Source: Telopea speciosissima (Eukaryota > Streptophyta > Magnoliopsida > Proteales > Proteaceae). From it: 64,000 nt of DNA. Position 1 is the stretch's first letter. Each line of letters opens with the position of its first letter. Made by a program: the position numbers and the translations under genes. This document shows positions 25,726 to 37,187 of the stretch, in pieces. The notes beneath the pieces are model-generated. The model worked only from the letters and a program-made list of their open reading frames with translations, was not told the origin of the DNA and ran no database searches. The stretch spans positions 1,550,001 through 1,614,000 of the forward strand of contig NC_057924.1 of the NCBI RefSeq assembly GCF_018873765.1, written 5' to 3'.

Positions 25726-26134
25726 TAATTAAAGCCAATCGATCAAGTGATCAAGCAAAGGCGACCCTCACTCCAAAGTCCAAATTCTCAAGAGGAACAA
25801 GGAGAGAGAAGGGTTTCCTGTTACAGGTTTCAACACTTCAGCAAGCGTAGAACCAGGGGAGAAGACGAGGTTTGGTCCACGAGGGGGAAGACGAAGGAGA
25901 AGAAAATGTGGATATCTGCAATTCTCTTGCATTGTGGTGGGGGAGCTATGCTTTACTTTGATTAATCAAATTAGTAATATTCTCACTCAATTATTTATTT
26001 TGTTCTCATATGTATACGTGGCGTTTGGTGAATGGATGGATATTGGATAACAGTATAGAGAGAGTGGTCCAATTTGACTAATAGTTATGTCTTTTCACGT
26101 TTTTATCAAAAAAAAAAAAAATGTCTTCTAGATG

Positions 26135-26185
26135 TTTTTTTTTTCAGGATTAAAAAAATTTATTCAAAAAAAACGAGTAACACTT
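26135..26185 (-). mobile_element. Short L1-like 3' tail
   Basis: On the minus strand it reads TTTGAATAAATTTTTTTAAT, then CCTG and an A-run, the form of a plant LINE 3' terminus. A similar one (TTTGAATGAAATTTTATTGCC, then A-run) lies at 26457-26500. Both are very short; the calls rest on resemblance to the tails at 14020 and 20847. Confidence 0.35.
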
Positions 26186-27832
26186 CTTTAGATTTCTCTA
26201 GATTGATCGAATAAAGGCCAAATTGTCCTACTCGTAATGGACAAAACCCACTTGAAGATGTTGGAATAAACAAAAAAATACAAGACTCAAAGCATACTTG
26301 AAGGTTGGATATCTTCCACAATAGCTCGAATCATTGGAGGAGAATTGATATTCCTAGATTGAGGCACTGAAATTAGTTCATGTTGATGTTATTAGCATCG
26401 GTAAGAAGAAAAGCATATGTTGTGGAAGGTATAATGGAAAATTGGTGTTGGGTGATAATTTTTTGGCAATAAAATTTCATTCAAATAAGGTGCATGAGAT
26501 ACACAGGTTTGGGTACGAATTATTCGAAACCAAGGACTAGACTATGATTATTCTGTTGAGTCAAAAAATCGAGTTTTCCAACTATGCATTGATCCCCAAA
26601 AAAAAAGACGTGCACGATCCAATGCAGATTCTTGCATACGCCCTCTCACCTCTTGCTCATGGGTCTCAGAATCTCTTTCTTTAATAAATATCTTTCTCGA
26701 ATTGGACAATTCGTCACCCTGCCCTACTATTGGTGTAAAGGTCTGACGTGATATGAAATCTCTACCATTTATTTAGTACAATGGTCCCCATTCTACAGAC
26801 ATGTTGCTTAGAGAACCTTTTCCCTATATATGAAAAAAAAAATGCATAAAGCCAATATACAGTTTTTGTGTACACGTGTTTTCACATACCACTCATGGAT
26901 GCCATAGACATCACACCCTCTCTTCTCATGCATAGTAGGGAACCCACACCTATATACACAGGGAAAAGGTTCCCTAAACCGTTGGGTGAAGGTACGCTAG
27001 CATCCTCTCTCTCTCTCTCTCATTGCCTCCCTATGTATGAAACTACTCTATCACACCTCATTGGTGTGTCCCTTATGCCACTTGTCAGTAAGTGATAGGG
27101 TACGCTAGCAGCCTCTCTCAAGGATTTAGTTCATGGTATCAATGTTGGTATTGGTTGTTGTCGATACTAATACCGATATGGATTGACCATATTGACTATT
27201 CCATAAAAAAAAATGAAATGGATGTAAAAAATCACCATTAATAACGAAATGATACAGCATGAAATGATCTCTATGCCCTCCTTTGTGCCACTTGTTCATA
27301 GATCCCTCTCAGTGGAATAGGAAGTGCTTCACCATGTCATGGTAAATTGTATATAAGTTTATCTTCATGGTCCACCTACTTCAGCCAAAGGCAAAGTGAT
27401 ATTGCAATTCCAACTGTTGATACATAGTGGATGGTTTAAATAGGTCATTTCACACTCAAAGTCAATCATATACTTCCCGTTTATATACATTCCCATGTAA
27501 GTCCATGCACACCTAGGCTTATTGTGATTATTATTATACCCAAGTCTTGTATTTTTAAGATATATTATATTTTGTAACTTTTGGACTGTCAATGTATGAT
27601 GAAACTTAATATTCGAGCAAAGGATGCAGAGATTTACCAGTCTACAAAATTTGAACCATATTCTTCATAACTCATTAGCACATAACAATTTCTTTGACCG
27701 ACCAGCCAACAAAATATACTTGGTCCAAGTGAATTTAGGAGTTGAAGCTGGATTTGATCCTAGATGATTGTAACTACTAGCTAGTGACCTCGCCAACTAA
27801 TCAAGTTGACACCTTCTATCTTACAAATGGAC

Positions 27833-27967
27833 CTTTATCCGCTGCTGTACACATCGTGCGGTACAGCAGCGGCCATATATGCACAATGGGGCTTACTATG
27901 CACACATGACTGCTGCTACGCCGCACAATGCGCACAGCAGCGCTCCAATTGCAACAGCAGATAAAAA
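27833..27967. repeat. Foldback hairpin element, about 135 bp
   Basis: Contains a perfect 12-bp inverted repeat CCGCTGCTGTAC/GTACAGCAGCGG around a 10-base loop. It is also a larger imperfect inverted repeat in which the left half (to about 27883) pairs with the right half (27885-27967). The outer ends are TTTATCCGCTGCTG and CAACAGCAGATAAA, also inverted. Probably a MITE. No target duplication is obvious. Confidence 0.6.
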
Positions 27968-28144
27968 TTCCATCCACATAAGATCCAATACGATCCCATA
28001 TGGTCAAAATATGAGAGAGAACATCAGATGTAGATCCTAGAGCTTATTATGTTAGAGGACCCATATTGGAATCTGCACTCTGGCAGCATATATTCTTTTT
28101 TCCCTACATTTTATGTTATTTTAAAAAATTAAAAATATGGAAGA

Positions 28145-28255
28145 AGAACTCCGCCCAGTCGCGTGCCCAACCCCGCCTTGCCAGTGAGGAGATGTGCAAA
28201 GGCATTGATTGGGGGAATTTTTTCATTTTGTAGGAAGCGAGATGGTCAAACTAGC
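28145..28255. repeat. Dispersed repeat family A, partial
   Basis: Shares CAGTCGCGTGCCCAACC, CCAGTGAGGAGATGTGCA and GGGAATTTTTTCATTTTG-type blocks in order with the family copies at 36285 and 38619. Similarity was judged by eye only. Confidence 0.4.
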
Positions 28256-28447
28256 GACGGCGATGGCCTACATTTAGAGATGCAAGTAAATTAGTTTCAC
28301 CCAGAATATCAAATCAGACAAATCTCACAGTTACATCTGTTCTATAATATTCAGTAATCACATCTACATACAATGTTGAAATCCCAGAGAAGAATACTTC
28401 AGATTTACTAGAGATCTACTCTCGATTCATCAACTCGAACATTAGGA

Positions 28448-31400
28448 TCACTTCATGTATTTCTGAAGAAATTTCCTGTGGAAATCATTTCTAATAGTAT
28501 CATTGATGAAACGCTTCGGAGTTTTGGTTTCACCGCGACTTTGGTTCTTAAAAACTACATCATCATCCCACCTGCACCGAATGGATACATTGAAATAATG
28601 GTGTCAAGGACAGAGATCAATATTTCTCTCAATTGCGAAATAAACTTAGACGGTATTTGTATTGAGGCAATCAGGCAACTGTACCTTCGTTTGACATTGA
28701 AGGAAGTTGGATTGTTAAGTAGAGGGTTTCCACGGAGTAGTTCTGCTTCTTTGACTTTCAAATCCTCTTCCTGCTTTTGCCGTTCCTACAAAAAAAACAC
28801 ATAAAACAGTTTGTCAATTTTTACGTCAAAAGCAATACACTAAACCCCAATAGTGTGCATGCCAGGACATGGTATATTGCTTTCACCATGAATTAGAAAA
28901 CAAACCCCCCCCCCCCCCAACCCACCCACAAAAAACCAAAAAGGATTTATAGTCCAGAACCGGTTAAGAGTATTCAAATGGCCAACTTTAGCAGAGTACC
29001 TGCTTGATTCGATTGAAACCCCAGATAAGTACATGAGAGAACCCGACATAATATGCTTAATAGAGATGCACATCAAGAAGTGGTTCCTAATGGTAAGAAA
29101 ATTAACCTTCCGAAGATTCTCCTCAGCTCGCTCTTTCTTTATTCGTTCAAGCTCGGCCAGAAGAGCTTCAGTGTCATCTTCATCGTCATCATCGTCGTCA
29201 TCACTGGAAACATAATAGACACAATTTCAGTGATTAAAAACAAATCTATTGATTAATTTATGAATTAACAACCCCCCCCCCCCAACCAAAAAAAAAAAAG
29301 TAATATCCAGGCAATGAATCATACATTTTTGGGAATGCACAGGGCAAATTCTTAAAAGCAAGTAATGCATCATTCTCAAACTGTATAATCCCCAGATTTC
29401 TATACTTTTGGATCCACTTGCCCAGTTGGTTTACATGTGAAGAAAAATGTTGGGGTGGGTCAAAACTCAGGACTGTTCCTGACTAGGGTATTCCGGTAAA
29501 CCTATATACCACATGTACTTATGAAGACACCTTCTCTTGTTTAACAGGCCACGTATTGACCCATGAACAAGCAATGACTATTAAATGAACTGGCATGCTT
29601 AAGATTCCGTGACTTGGTATAAGCATTAATATGTTGACATTTAGATGCGAGTAAAAAGGAACAACCTTCCATCATCACTCTTAACATCAACATCTGAATC
29701 ATCAGCATCCACGCTGCGTGGAACAATGCGATCTTCAGCATCTCTCTTTGTTCCTACAATTGAACATGAAAATTAGTTGACAGTAATATTTAAACAAAGC
29801 TCATTTACAAGAGAAACAAGCATTTCACCTTCCAAGAGAAGGTGACCTCCCTTCCTCCGGTCTCTGTCCTCTGCAACCAAACAAAATTCAGGATTGAAAT
29901 CAATAAAAATTATGTGAATGTCACATATCATAAAGTCATAAAGGACAATCATATAATAGCCAATAATAAATTCAATGGTAGTATGGAAAGAAAGAGAATA
30001 ATATGAAGAATCTAGTACAAATTATTGTCTTTATCAATAAAGGCATTACCTTTTGAGGCAAAATGCCTCCGCTCACTGTCTTCTAGCTCCTCCCGAAGGT
30101 TCCGTTTCTGCAATTCATCTTGGGTATTCTGCCCTTCTTTCCTGTAAAGAAAAGATACAGCCTCAACCATTGACAAGAACATGGACCACAAACAAGAAAT
30201 TGTATTCACATTTCAGAGTTGATAACGAAGCCAATGATTAACAAGGATTCAGCATCGTAAATACATGTATAAAATGTTATTAATTTATTATAAGGTATTC
30301 CCTCGAGACAAGAGGGGTACTGTTACGATCATATTTGTTTGGTATTGCTTTTTACAGGGCCATTTTGGCTACTAGGGCAATGCATGTGGCCTTGGCACGG
30401 TGCTAAGTGATCTCCAGGTTGGCCCAAGCATATGGACAACTTGTGAGAACCGTATTCTGGTAGTGAAATTGCAGTAGAAGCACAGGAGAATCAGAGATTG
30501 CAAAACCAACTCAAGGATGAGGTGCTAGGGTTGTTTTACTTCTTATATTTTTTTTGGGGGAGGGGGGGTCCTCTTTGTGACATTCCAGCAGGGTCCTCTT
30601 TGTGACATTCCAGCACCAAGCCTTGAACCTTCAACCTCATGGTAGCAAACATTATCAACAAACCACTGAGGCTACGAAGAAGCTAGGGGGGAGGGGGGGT
30701 TCTTCTACCATACCCTAGAATTTCAGAATTTAGGGGGCCCTAGTTGATTTGTCAGTGAATTTCTAAGCAAGGTTGGTAAAACTGAAAGTGCACAAAACTT
30801 GATCAACTTGGATATTTTACCCGCTAGAGTTTGCCAATCTTAGTGGGGCTTGAAATGATTTGTCAGTATTCAAGTCCACTGTAGTGGTATGAAGTGTTGG
30901 TCGGTTTGAGATTTTCCATTTCTTACATCTGATAAGCTTTTATTGGATCTCAGTTGCTGCTGAAAGTCGCAGAACCCTCAAGGATTAGGGTTTTCTTGGA
31001 TGTCCTAAATCAACTAGGTCTCAGTTAAATTTACATCAAATGATCCAATTTTTTCTTCAATGAATTTAAAATGACAAGCACCTCCTATGCTATTCAAATG
31101 CAAATCCAGAAATGTAAAAGATGTCTACAACAACTGTGACCATCTTGTCAAGATCACACCTTGAATCAACTTCTTGTCGGAGTTTCAAAGATCATCAAAG
31201 AGGCAATTTCTACAAGAAACTTTCATAGGGAAGGATTCCAGACAGAAGATGAAACTCCAAATTGGAGAACCAAAAATTAGAGCTATTGGCAAATCCTTAA
31301 GAGGAAAAAGAGGCTCAACTATTGTAACGCCGCCAAATCCGCCCAGAAGTTTAGTTCATTAACGGTCCACAAGATCAATAGTCTTAGCGAAAAGGAACCG

Positions 31401-34400
31401 GAGTGTGAACCAAAATAAATCATGAATCATCTAATATCGCATACATACACCTCACAATATAAGTCAAATCGTTTTACCTTAGCATGTACCTCCAATAGGT
31501 TTCCAAAAATTTTCAGGGTATTACAACTATACTAGTCTCCCAGTTCCAAGGGAGTTTAAGTCTATCAAGCAATGAAGGTTTGTGTTGACAGTGTGGTGCT
31601 ACAGTACTTCACAACTCAAGTCAGTATTTTTCTCAACCAGCAGGTATTGATGCATGAGCATCCCACACTTCAAACTACCCTTGTTTCTTCCTTGGGGGAC
31701 AAAAAACGAAAATCAATATTCAACTCCAGAGAGGTCATGCATGTTGGGAGTTAAATAAGAGAATTTTTTTTTTCTAAATATGAGCCATTATATGGGCTAA
31801 TTTCATCATTCATCCCACAGGCTATCTATTGTAGATCAAAAACCACATTAAACATTATTTTATTATCATTTGGAAGCTTAGTCGAGCACCTTTACAATGG
31901 GACACCTCAAGATCCCAAGCTATATTGGGTTATCATCAATTTGCTGCTAAGGTAAAAGTCAAGCACCGAAAGGAATTACGAAAATTGAATCTGGAGTTTT
32001 ACGACTCTCAGAATCATTTTCTCACGCAATAAAAGTTGGAATAAACATAGCCTTCCAAAAATTTGTCAAGTTTAACTTCATTCTTCTCAAGTCTGGCCTC
32101 ACTCTTTTGTCGACTCTCAGCCAATTCCTGATATAACTTGTGCAACTCGATGTTGGTGATGTGACCACCTGCCATGGTTCTGCCAGAAATTCGGCTCTAA
32201 TACCAATTTGATGCGGATCCGGGGTTTGAAAACCTAGCTCGGATCGCTTACGGGCCCCACCCAAGTGTAAGAGGACTCAAATCATAAGTACAAGTGGCAA
32301 AACAGTAAATATTTGAAGTCTCACAAGAGCAATGGCAGAATGGTAAATAACTGAAATTTATAATGGAATGGCAGTATCATAATTAAAGAGGAACTCAAAA
32401 GGTAATAAGTTAAACTAAAAGAGAGGACAGAATTGAAATTACCATTAAAGAATAAGGGTAATCTAGGAATTAAAGGAAAAAATAAGGGCATAACAGATAA
32501 GAAGATTAAAGGAAGGGGTATTCTTGGAATTGAAACACTTAAAATGAGGATAAACAGCATAGCATCAGAGAACATGGGGGTTTTGTGTAAATAATATGAG
32601 GTGTCCTTACTTGCAATTTTAAACACTTATGTCTTCCTCAACTTGCAATAACACAATAGAAAGAGAGGTGGTTTACTGAATTCTTTCCAGCAGAAGAAAC
32701 TCCCTCATATAAAGACGATTCTCCTTGCAAATTCTGGAACAAAATTACAGTGCCAAGGTCTGCTGATCCCAACAAGAAATAACCTCAAAATTCTGCTTGC
32801 AATTGATTGGTGAGATCTGAAATCAGAGGCTGACAGTGAAGATAATTCCGGTGGAGAAACCAGATCTGATTCTATCCTCAACAAGGGCTTTAGGACGTGA
32901 GCTCTTGGAATTGAAGTCGCTTCTAGTAGGTAAGTATGAACCCCACACTTGAGATTGAACAGAGGGAAGTTCAATCGATTTTTACAGAGGTTTGACAGTA
33001 CCGCTGAACAGGGTACCGTGAGTAAAAGGGTGAAGACACTCGGAAAAAAAGAGACCTTGGAAAGGAGAAAGAAGATGAACAGATCAGAGGAGGGAAAAGG
33101 TAAGCGCAGATCATGGCAGCCATCAGTTTTAATTCAAAACTTTTCATTCTAAATCGCTCTATTCAATCAATGGGAGTAAATGCCCTTTTAAAAGAAAAGA
33201 AATCCTATTCCTATTTTGAAACTGAAATCATAACTAAACTCTAACTCTATCTAATCCAAAACAGAAGACAAGTTTAAATAAATTTGGACTCTTACCTTCC
33301 TACGATTCTAATGACATTAATAAATAAAAAAAATTACAAAGAATTTCTATTTAAACCAACGGTCTAACTGCATCAGTCCCGGTAAGCAAGTTAAATAATT
33401 TAAAAGTAGGAGTTCTCCACTTCGGAAGTTAAAGTTGAAGTTGACGTGAGAATAAAAGTTTCTCAACATAAAGAAGTCTATGAATACAGATCTTGTATAC
33501 ATTTCTCCACAAATACTTCGAATGGCCAACTGACTTCTCAGTCAAGTTGATTCATACGGAAGTAAAATATCATTTTATATACAACCAACTACTCCTTTTA
33601 AGCTGCCTGAGTTATTGTCTGACCATTATAACTCTAATCAAGAAAAGATTGTGGAGCTAACACTACTGGTTCATTTAGGTCGTCACTGTCAAATCAACAT
33701 TTACTTGGATCTAAAGGTTCTCTAATTGGTTCCATCCTCTGACTTGAGTTGTGTTGAGATAGTTTCTTTGTCCCGAAACCTCTTGAAAGCAACTGGTTCC
33801 AACCTATAACCATGTTGGGTTGATTCTGGATTGTTTAATGGCCCTTGAACACCACCCTAGGACTGAGTTATAGCTCCTGTTTATGAAACATACCATCAGT
33901 CCTTGATCATTTATTTTTTCCCCGCAAATGATTCTAACATGCCTTACCCCAATCCTTATATAACTTAATTTAATACCCTCAACACCAAGAACTTTAACTC
34001 CACAGTCCTTGAGCCTTCAGTTGCATAACCCACCAACTAAAATCACTTCAAATGTGATCCGCATCACTTATATAGGATCAAATACCAAAAAATTTTAATC
34101 CTTGTAAAGGGTTCACTTAAAACAAACATAAATATAAATTAACCATAGAACCAGAAGCAATGAAAGTATCCCAGGAGAGAAATGTGGTAAAGTACATAGA
34201 CAGCAAAGCCATCTCTAAAAAATATGGAAAATAGAATTCTCATTACAGTTAATGAATTAACAACGACATCAGTGTGTTACTGAACTCTACCTGGGCTTGA
34301 GAGTTGTGTGAGATGCAATATCTCTCGAAGAATATTTCTGAGAGGGGCCAAAAATCCGAGTACCACCTTGTTCGTGACCACCTTTTGCAGGTGCCCATGT

Positions 34401-34421
34401 GGGTCGTGCTGCTGTAGTCAT
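28448..34421 (-). CDS. CWC15: CWC15 (Cwf15) spliceosomal protein, 7 coding exons
   Basis: Component of the NineTeen/Prp19-related complex of the active spliceosome, acting in the nucleus. Coding exons: 34291-34421, 30050-30141, 29829-29870, 29666-29753, 29107-29203, 28685-28785, 28448-28571. They sum to 675 bp (224 residues plus stop), with GT/AG junctions in phase. The N-terminus [15 protein letters not shown] is the near-invariant Cwc15 signature, followed by [13 protein letters not shown] charged helical middle part comes next ([15 protein letters not shown]). The acidic run [11 protein letters not shown] leads into [18 protein letters not shown]. The C-terminus has [19 protein letters not shown] and [11 protein letters not shown]. 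Length is normal for the family. Intron 1 (4.1 kb) is enlarged by an LTR-element fragment lying in the same orientation as the gene. Confidence 0.97.
30566..30615. repeat. Two tandem 25-bp copies in CWC15 intron 1
   Basis: GGGTCCTCTTTGTGACATTC with the following CAGCA occurs twice without a break. It lies just right of a T-run/G-run junction. Confidence 0.9.
32000..34066 (-). mobile_element. LTR-retroelement fragment in CWC15 intron 1: LTR, primer site, start of gag region
   Basis: A fossil LTR element in the same orientation as CWC15. The LTR spans 32209-34066 (1858 bp) with inverted ends TGATGCGGATC/GATCCGCATCA. Just inside it, 32193-32206 on the minus strand reads TTGGTATTAGAGCC, a near match to the initiator-tRNA primer site. 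A short open segment beyond it may be the beginning of gag. The second LTR was not found, so the copy is broken and truncated. Superfamily undetermined; the left edge is approximate. Confidence 0.7.
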
Positions 34422-35960
34422 TTCTTTTTGCTATCCCCTGAAAGCAAAAAGTGTTCAAAACAGAAATTAGAAAGAAGTAAAAAACTAGCACCAAGTGCAT
34501 ATGCAACATGATCGTCGCCTATAAAAATGACCAGTGAAAAAAAGGGTATGGCTACGTATGGGTGTTAAACAGACCTATACTTCAATACTACTACTTCAGT
34601 GCAAAAAACACGCACGGAAATAATATGGTACGTATTTAATACAGTCCCTCTTTAAAATACGGGAACAAAGATACAGGCATATATTCATGCAAAACACATG
34701 TACATCACTCAACAAACAGAATAGTAGCATATAAAATATAAATATATCAAAAGGAAATCCCCAACTGAAATAAACACAAACAACAGCTAAAGATTTTACC
34801 CCGTCATACATGCCCCAAGTTAGAATCCATGAAATACATAAAATTCCACATAAACAGAATGTATAAAACAAGATGAACATAATTTTGAATTCAGAAAGTC
34901 ATACATGAGAAAGAGAACACAAATTACAAGGACAGGTTGTCATCATAAGCTGAAGTATATACCCTTGAATCCTCAGCTGCAAATCAACTCCCTGATTAGA
35001 TAAAGTTTCTGTGGTTTCATCATGAAATTTGGATCCTTCACCGGAAAATTCTTTTTCGTAGAAAGTTACTCAACTTGTTTCCAAGTCACCTGGCTTTTAT
35101 TTATGCGATGGATCATGGCTGGGGGTGGGGTTGTCCACGGTATGATGGCTGAGGTGGGGTTGTCCCGCGGTCCCAGCACTATGCTTACTCAATAGGAAAG
35201 GGACCGGCAAACACCAGGCATACTGTCATTTAAAGCTCCCCTTAAAACAAACTTGATAACGAGACCAAAATGGATTCTGGTTGGTTGATGATTCAATACC
35301 TAAACCCAATCATTACGCAAAAAGAAAACGACCCAATTGTTGATTCGAAAAGCGAGAGAAAAATAGAGCAAGTGCAGACAATTCCAATTGGTTAGTTTTA
35401 TGGAGTCTAGAAACATTATGCATATATTACTGTTTCAATTCCAAAATTCATTTGATGTACAAGCGTGGCTCTTCTCTAATAATTATAGATTGGAACAGGT
35501 AACTGCGATGTGCAAGGATGCTATTGGTAAGCTAAGTTACGATTCCTACAGAGTTGTGGATTAACTCGGTCCACTCTACCAGTCACAAACACAAGTCAAA
35601 AGAAAAAGAAAACAATCGTTTGGAATTTGGCATGAATATGAAGAAGAATAAAGATTTCCAATCTACCGGCAATTATGGGTTCAGAAATTACAGAGGGAAA
35701 ATGAGACTTACACTGATTGATGGACCGGTGACGCTAGCCGAAGATCTCCACGACGAGTTGATGAATCTGAAGAAGAATCAAGATTTCAAATATCATATCA
35801 TAGAAAGAAAAAGAGAAAGAGAAAAAAGGAAGAGAGAGACTTACCTGAGGGCGACCGGAGATGCAGTTACCACTAACGATTTCTCCAGCGAAAGCACGAA
35901 CCGACGATATCCGCTGTACTCAGTGGCTCTTCTCTAGGGTTTTTTGTCGGAGAAACGGAG
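34422..35960 (-). promoter_or_regulatory. CWC15: CWC15 5' UTR with a 1.4-kb leader intron
   Basis: An acceptor (GCTTTCAG before GGGATAGC) lies 16 bases upstream of the start codon, at 34438. A matching donor (CCCTCAG before GTAAGTC) ends a probable leader exon at 35845. The upper edge of that exon, about 35960, is a guess at transcription start. Leader introns near the start codon are common in plant housekeeping genes and often raise expression; that role here is inference. Confidence 0.7.
35935..35942 (-). promoter_or_regulatory. telo-box (AAACCCTA) in the CWC15 leader
   Basis: The minus strand reads AAAACCCTAGAGA near the predicted transcription start. In plants, AAACCCTA near the start site is associated with genes active in dividing cells, often translation or RNA machinery. 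This fits a spliceosome gene, but a single 8-mer is weak evidence. Confidence 0.45.
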
Positions 35961-36284
35961 AGGTAAGAGCAAATTCGAAGACCCTGTTTGGCTTTTGGGA
36001 ATGTATATGTAAGATATTTATTTCTAGCGAATATGGTACTCCAAGCCGCCGGTCTCTCTCTCTCCACATGAAATGACCCTGCTGTCCTTAATTCCTTATT
36101 GATGGATTCTTCTAAGCCACTATGGGAGAAGGCCCAGGCGGGGCATAGGGGAGCAAAACAATAGAGTGAGATAAAAGGTATTGTACATTAATGGAGGTTA
36201 GAAAGATCATTTCACGAGAAGATGAGGATAGATTCGGTCTAAGCTAATAGCAGTGTACCTGCCTCGGCTGCGTAAAAAAACTTT
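35961..36284. other. Spacer upstream of CWC15
   Basis: Presumed proximal promoter of CWC15. It contains a CT-rich stretch and ATGAAATGACC, a motif shared with repeats near 9890, and no gene. Confidence 0.4.
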
Positions 36285-36501
36285 TCTTTTAATTATTAGG
36301 GTAGGAGATCTTTGTCTAGTCGCAAGGCCCTTGCATTAGTGCGAGGCCAATGAGCACATGCAGGGGGGAATTTTTTCCTCTAAGGTTCCCTCACCATACG
36401 GTTCGTGAGGTTCTCCTTAGGGATGTTTGACACATGTCAAACAAATATCCAACGGCTGGCTTTTGAAATACAATATACGATAGTGGTTCCCAATGAACTG
36501 G

Positions 36502-36504
<3 letters not shown>

Positions 36505-36540
<36 letters not shown>
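36505..36540. repeat. (CT)18 microsatellite
   Basis: An uninterrupted 36-base CT run in the left arm of the foldback element. The right arm has a shorter, interrupted version (about 38358-38380). Confidence 0.95.
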
Positions 36541-36544
<4 letters not shown>

Positions 36545-36956
36545 AAAACCAGACTTGTCTCTCTCCTCTCTCTACTCTTTCCATGTTTGCAGTTTCTCAT
36601 TGAAACAGCAATTCTCACGTCTCCTCTCTCCACGTTTTCCTCTTTCCCGCTCTCGTCTCTCTCCTCTCTTTATACTATTTCTAAAAGTCAACGAAGAGCC
36701 TTGGAGAAACTCTGATGAAGCCGAGCTTGGTCACCTCTGCAAAATCCAGTGAATGCGGGTCAAGGTGAAAGCGAAGACGCTGCACGTGCGTGAGTCCTCC
36801 GTCTGCTTCCGTTCTCTCTCATCTAGTCTCCTTGCAAATACAATGAAATGTTAAGAGTAAGCCTTGGACATCTGGCTCTTGATATCACTATGGTTCAAAC
36901 AGTATAGCTGCAGGAATCATGGTTTGTGCAGCTTGAAACCCCAAACCAATTCTAAT

Positions 36957-37187
36957 TCACAATATAAGCATAGTGGTGTCTTTGATAAATAAATGTATCA
37001 GACATGGATTGATTCCATGTATCTCAAATGCTCTATTAAATGCTGCTACTTTGTAAACTTTGAGATCCCTGATCTCCATCTTATTTATCAGAAGAGTAAT
37101 AGTACTTGCAGCAATGGTGGCTGTGTGCGTACTAAATGGATACGCCAATAAAACAGGAGTATTAAAATTAAGAAATGAAAAAGCCAA
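36957..37187 (-). other. Exon-like open frame inside the foldback element
   Basis: A 76-residue minus-strand frame with balanced composition (for example PFSTHTATIAASTITLLINK). A second exon-like piece at 37549-37619 encodes ESPVGGETIFYDSRRGIVAE, preceded by a possible acceptor (TAACCAG) and followed by a donor (GAG before GTAAAA). I recognise neither protein. They could be captured host-gene fragments or chance frames; the second looks more coding-like. Confidence 0.35.

Larger units (their letters stand above)
25726..28447. other. Intergenic region between the TMEM245-like gene and CWC15
   Basis: No gene supported. The left end carries the leader and promoter of the TMEM245-like gene. It also contains two L1-like tails (near 26135-26185 and 26457-26500), a CT-rich repeat with two GGTACGCTAGCA motifs (26990-27110), a hairpin element (27833-27967) and a family A repeat piece (28145-28255). 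The right end is the presumed CWC15 3' UTR. Confidence 0.6.

Noticed and set aside
35554-35937. 127-residue plus-strand frame
   Set aside because: It is antisense to the CWC15 leader region, highly charged (Lys/Arg/Glu repeats from GA-rich DNA) and has no domain.
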